Of a stretch of 40,683 bases of DNA, positions 8,616 to 18,119 are shown piece after piece. The notes under the pieces are model-generated. The model saw only the letters and a list, made by a program, of their open reading frames with translations. It searched no databases and was not told where the DNA came from. Position 1 is the stretch's first letter. The number at the start of each line of letters is the position of its first letter. The stretch is taken from NCBI GenBank assembly GCA_030645295.1, contig JAUSMG010000398.1, positions 1 through 40,683 on the forward strand, read 5' to 3'. The stretch is from Saprospiraceae bacterium. GTDB lineage: Bacteria > Bacteroidota > Bacteroidia > Chitinophagales > Saprospiraceae. The position numbers and the translations under genes are program-made.

Positions 8616-9530
8616 TCACACTTTAACAAACTTGTATACGACTGGGCCGTTTTGGCCTACATACAACGAGATAAAGTAAATGCCAGGCGAAAGCCCCTTG
8701 GCATCAAATTGAACTGCACCCGCTGAAATTATAAATGGACAAGCAACCAATCTACCAGTCATATCGCTTGTGGTCGCTTTTACGTCGAGATATGGGTGAA
8801 TGTCTATTGAAAATTGCTCCCTGACTGGATTGGGTTTTAATACGCCTAAGCCAAACATTGGCTCAGTTTTTATATTAATTATATTAGAATCATTACAAGG
8901 GCCCTCACTGAATATCTCAAGGAAAAATCCTGGAAGCATTTTTAATCCTTGTCCATCTACTTCTTTTTCAACGAAGAGTCGATTCCAGCAACCACTCGCG
9001 GGCGGCGGAACTGCAAAGTCCTCTATAAATACAGAGGAGCTACCCAGACAATAATAATCGCACACATTCCACCATTGTTGTAAGAAGAAAATATTCCATT
9101 CAGGGGATAGAACAACATTTTTACAGTTGCCGATCCCAATGGGAAACTTGGTGCTATCATAAGTCATTGAAATAGGAGGGTACTTGGCGTTTATCACAAT
9201 TTTTCCTATTGAAGACACTCCACAAGTTAAGCCCGGTATTATTTCGTAATGCCCGATGATTTTCTTAATCGTTCTTTCTTGTGAATCCCCCCTGTGCATA
9301 GCTCTTACTTCAAAAACACTATCAAAAGGTGTAGTAAGTAATAGCTCTCCAAATTGTGGATTCAGGTGCTGAGATGAGGCACTCGTATCATAGCCTATCA
9401 CAAGCGTATCGCGATGGCCGATGGAGTCCTGAAAATATAAAGAGGTCTGAAAAAATGGCGTGAGTTGAGCAACAGCAAGCAGGGGACAAGTCATGAGACT
9501 TGCCAGCAAGACGCGGGTAAGTAAGTTCAT
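8616..9530 (-). CDS. Secreted protein with T9SS type A sorting domain
   Basis: 304 residues. Signal peptide at 1-22 (LLTRVLLASLMTCPLLAVAQ). The middle (~25-220) is not recognised. It looks beta-rich and contains several cysteines (GLTCGVSSIG, GNCKNVV, CDYYCLG, SGCWNRL) that could form disulfides after export. Residues ~228-304 are the sorting domain: FGLGVLKPNPVREQFSID, then DMTGRLVACPF, then LSPGIYFISLYV and the end VYKFVKV. This predicts export through SprA. The 20 kb to the right also holds two larger sorting-domain proteins on the same strand. Confidence 0.85.
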   Translation of the reverse strand: MNLLTRVLLASLMTCPLLAVAQLTPFFQTSLYFQDSIGHRDTLVIGYDTSASSQHLNPQFGELLLTTPFDSVFEVRAMHRGDSQERTIKKIIGHYEIIPGLTCGVSSIGKIVINAKYPPISMTYDSTKFPIGIGNCKNVVLSPEWNIFFLQQWWNVCDYYCLGSSSVFIEDFAVPPPASGCWNRLFVEKEVDGQGLKMLPGFFLEIFSEGPCNDSNIINIKTEPMFGLGVLKPNPVREQFSIDIHPYLDVKATTSDMTGRLVACPFIISAGAVQFDAKGLSPGIYFISLYVGQNGPVVYKFVKV

Positions 9531-9856
9531 GACTCAAAATTTTAGTATGTTTTTGGTGTAAATGGCGTCATTAAAAATCGCCCGTAGGGTGTAATTTCCG
9601 TTAGAGGGGCTACCAGTCTGGAAGTCCCGTTGCTGTTCCACCAAAGATTCTTTCATAATCTTGTAAATTTTGACGGTAAAAACATTTTGTAAAGCTTCGA
9701 AAATGCAAATTGGGCAAATGTTTTGACATTTTGCACCGAAACAAACCTTTTTCGGTATTTTACCGTTTCCCCCCAGAGATATTGACACCTTTGCTTACCA
9801 GCCACTTTCAACCTGATACTTGTAACTCAATACTTGAAACCCAGTACACCCAAATC
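9531..9856. other. Divergent intergenic region
   Basis: Some 326 bp between the T9SS gene (-) and the patatin gene (+). It is A/T-rich. A minus-strand frame of ~41 codons (ATG near 9656, stop at 9534) ends right before the T9SS start, but has no recognisable content. No exact TAnnTTTG was found; CATTTTG- and TATTTTA-like stretches near 9726-9765 are only weak promoter candidates for the plus-strand gene. Confidence 0.4.
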
Positions 9857-12088
9857 GTGACCTTTTTCCGCCAGATCTACTACTCCTTTCCTGTTCGCCT
9901 GCTGGTGTTGCACCTGCGCAACCACCTGGTTCTGTTGCTGATATGGTTCATTCTTGCAGCGTTCAGTACCGGGACGGCAGGCCGGTTTTTCGGAATGCAC
10001 TACCTCATGCTGACCCCGGAATACCACGGCCAGGTTAACTTCTGGAGTTTTTTTCTGAGTGGACTTACCTTTGGCGGACTGGTGATGGTCTGGCACCTCA
10101 CCTCCTACCTGCTTTCTTCCAATCGTTTTCCTTTTTTGGCTACATTGGGTGCGCCGTTTACCAAGTTTTGCCTCAACAACAGCCTTGTTCCTTTGGCCTA
10201 TTTAGCCGTGTGGCTCACCGGCACCACCTGGTTCCAATGGCACGATGAGATGATCACTTCCAGCGCCGAGATCGTCTGGAACGTTGGCGGTTTTCTATTG
10301 GGCACCGCCGCCATTACGGGTATCCTGGCAGCCTATTTTCACCTGACCAACAAAGACCTCAATTCTTTCCACTGGACGCCCCGCCCGGGCAGCCCTTTGC
10401 TCTTTAACCAACGTCTTCCAACCGTCCGCGAGATCCAGATGGGCGTAACCCGTTGGCGTGTAGACACTTATCTGACCGAACGTGGTCGCCCTCGCCTTGT
10501 GCGGAGCGTGGCCCATTACGATCCACGGGTGCTGGAGCAGGTGTTCCGCCAAAACCACTGGAACGCCGTGGTGGTGCTGATCACCGCGCTCTTTTTCCTG
10601 ATGGTGCAAGGCGCGTTTATGGACAGCTCCTGGGCGCGAATCCCAGCAGGCGCGACCTTATATTTATTTGCAAGCATTGTTATGGGGCTTTTTGGCGCCA
10701 TTCGTTTTTGGTTTCGTCAATGGGGCACTGCGGTGTTTTTGGGACTCATCTTTACCGTGAATCTGCTCACGGGCTGGGGACTTTTCAATTATCGAAACCG
10801 CGCCTACGGTCTTGATTATCAAAAGGAAAACCGCGCAGCATACCACTACGCAGCGTTTGAAAAAATCAATTCGCCCCAAAATATCGCCATAGACCGCGCC
10901 AATACCATCGGGATCCTGGAAAACTGGCTCGCCAAAAACCGAACGCCCGAGAATCCACGCCCCAAAATCCTGCTCGTCTCGGTCAGCGGCGGCGGCCACC
11001 GTTCTGCACTGTGGACCATGCAGACCCTTCAAAAAGCCGATATCGCCACCGGAGGCAAACTCCTGCGGCAGACCGCCCTCATCACCGGGGCATCCGGCGG
11101 CTTGCTTGGCGCGGCACACATTCGCGAAGCCATGCTCCGCCATGCGGATGGCGACCGGCTGGCCCCCCAGGATCCAGGTCTTATTGACGATATGGGCCAG
11201 GACCTGCTCAATGCGGTCAGCTTCGCTGTGGTGACCAACGATCTGTTTTTCCCGATTTCAAGTTTCCGGTCCGGCAATTTTACCTACCGCAAAGACCGGG
11301 GCTATCTTTTTGAACACCAACTGAACGAAAATACGCACGGCTTTTTCCAGAGAAAAACGGCGGAGTATCGGCAACCAGAGCAGGAAGCCAAAATCCCCAT
11401 GCTCATCGCAAGTCCTTTTGTAATGAACGATGCGCGGCGGATGCTGATCAGCCCGCAAGGCGTGAGCTACCTCATGCAACCCGATGCCGGACGCCTGGCC
11501 GCACAGGTCGAAATAGATGGGATAGACTTTGGACGGTTTTTTGCCGACCAGCAGGCCGATAGCCTCGCGTTCAGCAGCGCTATGCGCATGAGCTGCACCT
11601 ACCCGTTTATCCTCCCAAACGTCTGGCTGCCCACCAACCCCGCGGTAGAAGTCCTCGATGCTGGCTTCCGGGACAATTATGGGCTGGGCTTGTCCATTCG
11701 CTTCGCTCATGTATTCAAGGACTGGATCCGGGAAAACACGGGCGGTGTGGTCTTTGTCCAGATCCGTTGCTGGGACAAGATCCACGCCATTAATCCGAGC
11801 GACGACAAAGGCGTTTTTGAAAACATGCTCACCCCGGCAGAAGCCTCCGGGGGCAATATGACGGATATTCAAGACTTTGAACAAGACAATGCACTCGCGC
11901 TCCTGAACGATGCCCTGGGTGGAAACCGCGTGGAAATGGTGCGATTTCACTACCGACCGGTGCGCAAAAACAGGGAGGCCTCGCTCAGTTTCCACTTAAG
12001 CCGAAGGGAAAAACTGGATATTTACGAGGCCTTTTATACGGCTGATAATCAGGCCAGTGTGAAAGCGCTGAAGCAGGTTTTGCGTTGA
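9857..12088 (+). CDS. Patatin-like phospholipase fused to an N-terminal multi-spanning membrane domain
   Basis: 743 residues from the GTG before TFFRQIYYSFPVR. No ATG precedes the first membrane helix; the frame is open to ~9710 but only from non-ATG codons, so the start is uncertain. Residues ~20-330 hold about six or seven hydrophobic helices. The C-terminal half is a patatin domain: SGGGHRSALW (oxyanion glycines 378-380 with Arg382), nucleophile Ser413 in GASGG, and the dyad Asp601 in DAGFRDNYGLGL. All three catalytic elements are intact, so lipid acyl-hydrolase activity is likely, facing the cytosol or membrane surface. Unlike the RssA/NTE forms, no cyclic-nucleotide domain is present. 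Single gene, convergent with the next one. Confidence 0.87.
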   Translation: MTFFRQIYYSFPVRLLVLHLRNHLVLLLIWFILAAFSTGTAGRFFGMHYLMLTPEYHGQVNFWSFFLSGLTFGGLVMVWHLTSYLLSSNRFPFLATLGAPFTKFCLNNSLVPLAYLAVWLTGTTWFQWHDEMITSSAEIVWNVGGFLLGTAAITGILAAYFHLTNKDLNSFHWTPRPGSPLLFNQRLPTVREIQMGVTRWRVDTYLTERGRPRLVRSVAHYDPRVLEQVFRQNHWNAVVVLITALFFLMVQGAFMDSSWARIPAGATLYLFASIVMGLFGAIRFWFRQWGTAVFLGLIFTVNLLTGWGLFNYRNRAYGLDYQKENRAAYHYAAFEKINSPQNIAIDRANTIGILENWLAKNRTPENPRPKILLVSVSGGGHRSALWTMQTLQKADIATGGKLLRQTALITGASGGLLGAAHIREAMLRHADGDRLAPQDPGLIDDMGQDLLNAVSFAVVTNDLFFPISSFRSGNFTYRKDRGYLFEHQLNENTHGFFQRKTAEYRQPEQEAKIPMLIASPFVMNDARRMLISPQGVSYLMQPDAGRLAAQVEIDGIDFGRFFADQQADSLAFSSAMRMSCTYPFILPNVWLPTNPAVEVLDAGFRDNYGLGLSIRFAHVFKDWIRENTGGVVFVQIRCWDKIHAINPSDDKGVFENMLTPAEASGGNMTDIQDFEQDNALALLNDALGGNRVEMVRFHYRPVRKNREASLSFHLSRREKLDIYEAFYTADNQASVKALKQVLR

Positions 12089-12135
12089 ATTAAATCGTGA
12101 AACCAGAGACCAGTTGGGTATAAAACGTTGTGCGC

Positions 12136-15069
12136 TCAAATCTTCACCACTTTCCCTACGTACCAAGCCTTACCATGGCTACCAAGGATCGTCACTACAT
12201 AACTCCCGCCTGGTAAGTCCCGCAGGTCAAGCGTCATAATCGCAGAAGCCATCGACTCACTCCGAATCACCCGGCCCGAGGCATCCGAGAGCTCTACCTG
12301 ACATTCTTCCGGAACTTCAGAAAAAACGATTTTCACCCAATCCACCGCCGGATTGGGGTAGATCATCAAGGCCAGTCCATCAGCCTCCTCCGTGCTACTG
12401 ATCATCTGCTCCACCACCACCTCGGCCACTGCTGCACAACCGTTTTCGTCCGTCACCGTCACCGTGTAAGTGCCCGCGTTGAGGCCCGCGATGGCCTGCG
12501 TAGTGCTGCCTTCTTCCCATTCAAAATAAAAAGGCGACGTGCCCCCGGAGATCGTGGTCACCACTGCCGCGCCGTTGGCCGGGTTGGTCTGGGTCTGTGC
12601 ACTGCTGCCCATACCGACCACGAGTAAACCTGGCTCGGTCATGGCCGGGAAAGTATTGGAGGCGGTGCAGCCATAAGCGTCCGTGACCGTCACCGAGTAG
12701 TTGCCCGGTCCCAGCGGCTGAGCGATGGAATCTGTGCCCGGCCAGCCATCCCATTGCCACTGAAACGGTGCTGCGCCCGTGGCCGGGGTAAGCGAAAGCC
12801 AGCCATCTGCCGCAGCGAAGCAGGAGATGGTCTGGCCGCCGATCATGGGTGTGAGCATACCCAGCAGGGCGATACTGGCCGAAGCAGAGTCCTGACAACC
12901 GTTGGCATCTACCACCGTGAGGGAATAATCTCCGGGCTGCTGCTGAAGGAGAAGCGCAGTATCTGCCGCACTGGGCAGCCAGGTATACTGGAAAGGCGCG
13001 GTCCCACTGACCACCGAAGCGGAGAGCGAACCGCCGGTGGTGGTTCCGCACTGCACATCCGTAGAAGCAAGGGCAAGGGATGGCTGTGGGGCGGATGCCA
13101 CCACTACCGTATCCAGGATTTGACGCCCGCTGCCATCGGTGATGGTGAAGATGTATGGGCCAGGCGGCAGGCCGTTGAGTTCCGGGCCGTTGCCAGCCTG
13201 GGGCGACCAGTCATAAGTGTATGGCTCACAGCCGAATACGGGGCTTACGGAGATACTGCCGTTGGAAGCGCCTAAACAAGCGGGTTGCACCAGCGGCTCG
13301 GCGGCTAAAGCGAAAGCGGGCGACTCGTAAGCGCCAATGTCTACGGTACCTTCCTGAATACGTGGATTCCCGACTATATCCGTTAGGATGCCTGCGGCAG
13401 CTAAATTGGAGCCTGCGTTAATGAGGGGGGAGCAAGGAAGCAGGGAGTAGTCGTGGTTGGCGGTGTCGCGGAAGAGGGGGTCGAGGTTGAAGAGGTTGTT
13501 GGGGCCGCAGATTGCTTTTTCGCAAAACAACGTATCATCATAGGAACAATTATTCGTGTAAGCGACAACGCTCTGGGTATTAGGCCCTGTTATGTTGTTC
13601 CCATTGAACAAGCAGTTGTCAAAGTTCGCACTCGCGCCATTCACGCCAATTAAAAAGTATTTGATATTGCAATCAATAAAATTGCAGGAGGAAAAAACTG
13701 GCTGATTGTTGTTCCTTTGAACATTTATTATCCCATTCAGGAAGGTTGATTTTTCAAAAATTACATCCGTAAAAAGTGCTACTTCTGCTTCTCCAGCATG
13801 AAAAATGCCAATACCTCCAATATTTTTAAAAACGGTTCTATCATAATGGGTTTTGTTTATCCCATCTGCTTCAGATACAAATACATTCGGGACATTAATA
13901 ATTGTATCTTTCTCATAAATCAAATTAGAAATTCTGTCCCCCGATATGATTCCTCTTAAAAAAAAATGGTCCTCAAATCTGCTTTCGATAATTCGGAGGT
14001 AACTGGAAGGAGTGTTTAATAGGTCATATTGTATTTCATAACCCGGACTTCTGACAAAAGTGCTGCCCTGAATCAACACCTCTTGACAGGGTAACCCGTT
14101 TTGATTCAAAAGTGACAAAGCTCCAGACCAACTTTGAGTATCGTTTTCTTCAAACCTGCAATCTATTACACGAGCCATACCCCCTTCCGGTCGGCCAATT
14201 CGCAATGCAGCGCCCCCGCCCCCACTCAAACCCTGGTTTTTTACAAAATTACAGCCCTGAACATCCAACCAACTGTCTACGTTAGCATCTTGAAAGTAAA
14301 GCCCACCACCATTTCTGCTTGCTTTATTCTCCCGGAATATACAACCTACGAAATCGGGCCGCTCAAGATCGCTGTTTCCTACGCGGGCAATGCCTCCGCC
14401 GTCCTGACCAGCCGCGTTGCGCTCAAAAACACAGTCCTTGAAAGTAGGCGCTGCGGCAAAACTCCCAGCTCCGTTTACGTACACTGCCCCCCCGTGGTTC
14501 CGAGCGATGTTACGCTCGAAGCGGCAATTGCTGATCATAGCGAATGCTTCCCAGTCGGCCATGATGTAGATCGCGCCCCCACTGCGAGACGACGAAGTAG
14601 CCAGTCTGTCATTAAAGGGATATCCTGCATTACCAAACCGAAAGACAAAGCCATCTACTATGGTCAGGCTGTCGGGGTTATCCAGATAAAGGATCGTATA
14701 ACTGTTGTCCGAGCTGTCACTGGATATTCCAATGTCGCCGCTCAGTATGGCGGGATGAGCCTGCCAGTTGCGTTGGTCCAGACTTGTTTCCGTTCCATTA
14801 AAGCCTCCGTAAAGTAGTACTCCACTGGGCAGGTTAAATGAACTGTCCCGGTTATTGTTGGCAGTAGGAAGGTAGGAGCCTTCTGCCACCCAAACCTCTG
14901 AGCCCGTTTGGACGAATTGCAACGCAGTTTGAAGGTTTGTAAAAGCATCGGCCCAAGAAGTGCCATTGTTGCCGCCCACAGCGGACGCATGGACATAGAG
15001 TCGATTTTGGGCAGAAACGACGACAGAAGCACCCAAAAGGACTATAGCAAGGAAGGATTTGTTTTTCAT
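12136..15069 (-). CDS. Surface protein: right-handed beta-helix, SprB-like repeats, T9SS sorting domain
   Basis: 977 residues from the ATG of a clear signal peptide (KNKSFLAIVLLGASVVVSAQ); the open frame extends upstream without signal-like sequence. Residues ~22-60 (RLYVHASAVGGNNGTSWADA) open a parallel beta-helix region running to ~520, with the asparagine-, serine- and glycine-rich turns expected of one. A choice-of-anchor-Q-like end (SPLINAGSN, DIGAYESPAF) follows at ~540-583. Four Ig-like SprB-type repeats (~585-890) each show the pattern G-x-x-x-P-(Y/F)-x-(Y/F)-x-W and the end PGxYxxTVTDxxGC. Residues ~893-977 are the type A sorting domain (MIYPNPAVDWVKI, DASGRVIRSE, LPGGSYVVTILG). Adhesin-like; function beyond surface display is inference. 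Confidence 0.88.
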   Translation of the reverse strand: MKNKSFLAIVLLGASVVVSAQNRLYVHASAVGGNNGTSWADAFTNLQTALQFVQTGSEVWVAEGSYLPTANNNRDSSFNLPSGVLLYGGFNGTETSLDQRNWQAHPAILSGDIGISSDSSDNSYTILYLDNPDSLTIVDGFVFRFGNAGYPFNDRLATSSSRSGGAIYIMADWEAFAMISNCRFERNIARNHGGAVYVNGAGSFAAAPTFKDCVFERNAAGQDGGGIARVGNSDLERPDFVGCIFRENKASRNGGGLYFQDANVDSWLDVQGCNFVKNQGLSGGGGAALRIGRPEGGMARVIDCRFEENDTQSWSGALSLLNQNGLPCQEVLIQGSTFVRSPGYEIQYDLLNTPSSYLRIIESRFEDHFFLRGIISGDRISNLIYEKDTIINVPNVFVSEADGINKTHYDRTVFKNIGGIGIFHAGEAEVALFTDVIFEKSTFLNGIINVQRNNNQPVFSSCNFIDCNIKYFLIGVNGASANFDNCLFNGNNITGPNTQSVVAYTNNCSYDDTLFCEKAICGPNNLFNLDPLFRDTANHDYSLLPCSPLINAGSNLAAAGILTDIVGNPRIQEGTVDIGAYESPAFALAAEPLVQPACLGASNGSISVSPVFGCEPYTYDWSPQAGNGPELNGLPPGPYIFTITDGSGRQILDTVVVASAPQPSLALASTDVQCGTTTGGSLSASVVSGTAPFQYTWLPSAADTALLLQQQPGDYSLTVVDANGCQDSASASIALLGMLTPMIGGQTISCFAAADGWLSLTPATGAAPFQWQWDGWPGTDSIAQPLGPGNYSVTVTDAYGCTASNTFPAMTEPGLLVVGMGSSAQTQTNPANGAAVVTTISGGTSPFYFEWEEGSTTQAIAGLNAGTYTVTVTDENGCAAVAEVVVEQMISSTEEADGLALMIYPNPAVDWVKIVFSEVPEECQVELSDASGRVIRSESMASAIMTLDLRDLPGGSYVVTILGSHGKAWYVGKVVKI

Positions 15070-15098
15070 GAGAGAGCAGTGGAAAAAATAGGAAAATA

Positions 15099-15129
15099 CC
15101 CGTCCTGCGACTATGAGCCGCAGGACGGG
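15099..15129 (-). terminator. Rho-independent-type terminator after the dockerin/cohesin-like gene
   Basis: On the minus strand a perfect 11-bp stem (CCCGTCCTGCG at 15119-15129 with CGCAGGACGGG at 15099-15109) and a 9-base loop are followed by a T-rich stretch (TATTTTCCTATTTTTT). It starts 23 bp after the TAA of the gene at 15152 and ends 30 bp before the next minus-strand ATG. The two T9SS genes are therefore probably separate or attenuated units rather than a simple operon. Confidence 0.78.
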
Positions 15130-15151
15130 AGCGTTAAAACCGTTTACCGCT

Positions 15152-18076
15152 TTATTGTCGGATAAAGGTACCTGTGGACTTTTGCTTGTCAAAACGCAGT
15201 TCCCAGTGGTATACACTGTTGGGCCAAGAGGCCGCCTCTGGTACATAGACTTGCGTCGGACCGGTTTCCATGCCAAGGTCACGCCACCACATCCGGCGGC
15301 CAAAGGCGTCAAAAACCGTTATTTGAGCACGATGCGGCTGTGGCAACGCTACGATGTCAAATACCACTTCGCCGGGACTTGGATTGGGGCGGCAGCGCAC
15401 CCAAACGGGCAATTCAGGTTGATTCTTTTCTTCTCTCATGCTGCTTGCTTCTGTCTGAAGGGAATATGCAGTCCCTTCTTGAGCCCAGCCCAGGTTGGGC
15501 ATCAGGCTTTCGTCTATACTCAGCAATATCTCATTTTCGGAGAAGTCCTGCTTGACCCTAAAAGTCAGGTTGAACAATATTTGTCCGGGCATCAGCAATT
15601 CCTCCTCCAATGCGTCCGTCTGGGCGAACCATGAGGTTCGAATGATGCCCTCATTCGATTGTGCCAGATTGAAATTTTCCCCTGAAAGGCCGGGGGCATC
15701 GCCCAAAGAAGGACTAATTAGTTCCAACACTGTTGGATCAAATCGGAAGGCCGATTGAAAGGCAATAAGCGGGACTTCTCCTCCAGCATGGACTGGGAGG
15801 GTGTAATAGTCGCCGCTTTTTAAGGCAACTCGCCTTGGCTCTCTCAAGGGGTATGGATCCGCCGGGCGTTCGAAAGCATGACAGTTATTAGGATTGAGAG
15901 GATTTGGGTTTGGGCTATAGCAGTCCGTGATGGCCGTATAGTTGACATCTCCAATTTTTATCCCTATAAAATCTACGAGCGTATCAGGAAGGGCTGATAT
16001 TGTATCCTTTTCTGGGAAAGAAGTTTGAAAAGGGTTGCTTAGGTTCGGGAATTCGAAAGATTCTGGTACAAATCTCCAAGAAGTATTCATTGGAAGCGAA
16101 TCATAAATACCCAAAATCAACTTCCGAATCTCTATTATGTCGAAGGAGGTAATCGAGCCTGTCTTGTTCGCATCAGCCGCGATCATTTTGTAAGGGGAGT
16201 CAAATCTTGCACCCAAAATATGCTGAGAGATTAGCACAAGGTCGTAAGTGGTCACGCCATTGAGGGGATTGTCATTTCTAAAAGGAGTTACCTCATATGA
16301 CCCTGCAGTTGCTATATCACATATACACCCAGTGGTAAAAGGTTCGCATGGAGCATTACCTAGTCCGTCACGACCTGTAACCACAAATGTATTGCAAGTT
16401 GTATCGACTGCGACTATTTCTACAAGGACTTCCTCAATCCAGCAACCTAGCTCAGTGGCTATATCGCCCCGTATGAAATTTTCCATCATCGGGCTGCAAT
16501 AAGGAAAAACCGAAACAGTGTCCAAAATAGGCTGACAAACACTGCTGTCTGGGCGCAAAAGGGTCATTTTTCGGACTGTAGCCCCTTGAATGCAGCCTGA
16601 TGGCGCATCGAAGGTGACCACAATACGGGCATTGTTGGACACCGTGATGGGCGATCCGACATTGATGCACAGTTCTACGGTATTGCCACTATAATGGTGA
16701 CAGCCCGCGTGACAAAGGACCGGATCGTTTCCAGATCCAGGGCAACTTAAGCCCTCCAAAGCAACGTCAGCAATAGAAACCCCGTTGTCCATATCAAAAC
16801 TTAATATTGATCTTAATTGATTGAATTGCAATGAGTTACCATAAGCAAGTGTGTCCCAACTAAGGGTCGCATATACCTTCAAGGTGCTGCAATCTTCCAG
16901 GTCTTCTTCAGTACTGATATTAAAATTGAAATCTTCCGAGCATACCGGCATCTCAGAGACGGAACAATTGGCAGAAGTACCCGAACCGGTTTGGATGGCT
17001 CTACACCCTGAATTTGACCCTCCGATCAGCCTTATCCTGCCCGGTACGAGCGTCGCCACAATCGTGTAGCCCTGGCAAAGGACCGGTGGACGATATATCC
17101 TGATCGTTCCCAGCTGAATGTCCGTGCCAAATAATGGCGACCATGATTGAGCCGTGTAACGCAGTTTCACTACATATTGTCCTGTGGCCTCATTGTACTT
17201 TATCATAATATTTGGGCTGGTCCCTGCCAAAATATCGATAAATTCTGGTGCTGCAAAAAAGCCATCCTGTGCATTGGTGCTAATCACAATCGCAAAATCA
17301 AAAAGGCTAATGTCCATGCCAGCAATCGAAGAACTGACTGTTACGGGCAAGTCAACATACTCTTCTGGTTGACAGTTCATATTGCCCAGCGAAATCGAGA
17401 ATGCAGTGTTCGCCACGCTTGGCATTGGGTATATAGTCTTCGAAACGTCGGAGCAGTTACCAGAACAGCTATCTTCTGCACTATAGTAGGTAAAATCATT
17501 GCAGCTAATACCCAAACTGTCTCCAGGAAAAGCATCTACTATTATGCTGAACAAATGCCCATTGCTTAAAAATGCTTGGAAAGGTATATTGGGAGTGGTG
17601 TCGCCGGCAGCAGCAGAGATGTGAAGTGTAACCTCATCTTCGTCTAATTTTGTCTCGTAACTGCCATCTGGTATAGAAGAAAGGTAGCTTGCCAAACAAT
17701 TCTCAGTACCAGCCAAGTTAATAGCGGATGCCACCGAATTGGAGCCTCTGGTCAATTTTAAAGAAATATAGAGTTCTGAATATGCAAGGTTAAAGTTGCC
17801 ATTATTGGGAAGATCAATGGAGTCCTGTGCATCGTTGGCACGAAGAAATACCTCATATTCTATCCGTTCACAATTAATTGGTCCTGAGCAGCAATAGGTG
17901 CATGCGGCCCCATCATTACTTCCAGTATATGGGCGTGGGGTTATCACAACAGTTAATTGTCCGCAATTTACAAGATAAGGTGTGTGAGCGAGGACATTAG
18001 TGGCACACGACAAGAAAGCAAGCAGCACAATCGTTGCCCCCCCCCGTTTCTTCCAGAAGAAAATTCTGTATGACAT
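15152..18076 (-). CDS. Large secreted protein with dockerin type I and cohesin-like regions, T9SS-sorted
   Basis: 974 residues. Signal peptide ~1-30 (GGATIVLLAFLSCATNVLAH). Residues ~30-590 are beta-rich and contain many cysteines, often in short-spaced pairs (CTYCCSG, CHAGCHH, CICD), so disulfides are likely. Residues ~595-665 look like a dockerin type I pair: NDNPLNGVTTYDLVLISQHI and ADANKTGSITSFDIIEIRKL, with the D/N-x-D/N-x-G spacing of calcium loops. Residues ~747-865 resemble a cohesin-like sandwich (LPVHAGGEVPLIAFQSAFRF, then FDPTVLELI). Residues ~887-974 form a T9SS sorting domain (RCRPNPSPGEVVFDI, FDAFGRRMW, NSVYHWELRF, GTFIRQ). Both partner folds on one chain suggest calcium-dependent self-assembly, which is inference. 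Confidence 0.85.
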   Translation of the reverse strand: MSYRIFFWKKRGGATIVLLAFLSCATNVLAHTPYLVNCGQLTVVITPRPYTGSNDGAACTYCCSGPINCERIEYEVFLRANDAQDSIDLPNNGNFNLAYSELYISLKLTRGSNSVASAINLAGTENCLASYLSSIPDGSYETKLDEDEVTLHISAAAGDTTPNIPFQAFLSNGHLFSIIVDAFPGDSLGISCNDFTYYSAEDSCSGNCSDVSKTIYPMPSVANTAFSISLGNMNCQPEEYVDLPVTVSSSIAGMDISLFDFAIVISTNAQDGFFAAPEFIDILAGTSPNIMIKYNEATGQYVVKLRYTAQSWSPLFGTDIQLGTIRIYRPPVLCQGYTIVATLVPGRIRLIGGSNSGCRAIQTGSGTSANCSVSEMPVCSEDFNFNISTEEDLEDCSTLKVYATLSWDTLAYGNSLQFNQLRSILSFDMDNGVSIADVALEGLSCPGSGNDPVLCHAGCHHYSGNTVELCINVGSPITVSNNARIVVTFDAPSGCIQGATVRKMTLLRPDSSVCQPILDTVSVFPYCSPMMENFIRGDIATELGCWIEEVLVEIVAVDTTCNTFVVTGRDGLGNAPCEPFTTGCICDIATAGSYEVTPFRNDNPLNGVTTYDLVLISQHILGARFDSPYKMIAADANKTGSITSFDIIEIRKLILGIYDSLPMNTSWRFVPESFEFPNLSNPFQTSFPEKDTISALPDTLVDFIGIKIGDVNYTAITDCYSPNPNPLNPNNCHAFERPADPYPLREPRRVALKSGDYYTLPVHAGGEVPLIAFQSAFRFDPTVLELISPSLGDAPGLSGENFNLAQSNEGIIRTSWFAQTDALEEELLMPGQILFNLTFRVKQDFSENEILLSIDESLMPNLGWAQEGTAYSLQTEASSMREEKNQPELPVWVRCRPNPSPGEVVFDIVALPQPHRAQITVFDAFGRRMWWRDLGMETGPTQVYVPEAASWPNSVYHWELRFDKQKSTGTFIRQ

Positions 18077-18119
18077 TTGAAAATTGTTTTTAAGTTTGAT
18101 AAAAAGATTGCCTTACTCA

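Noticed and set aside
9534-9656. 41-codon minus-strand frame ending just before the T9SS gene start
   Set aside because: It has no signal, domain or promoter box. Position alone is not enough to call a leader peptide.
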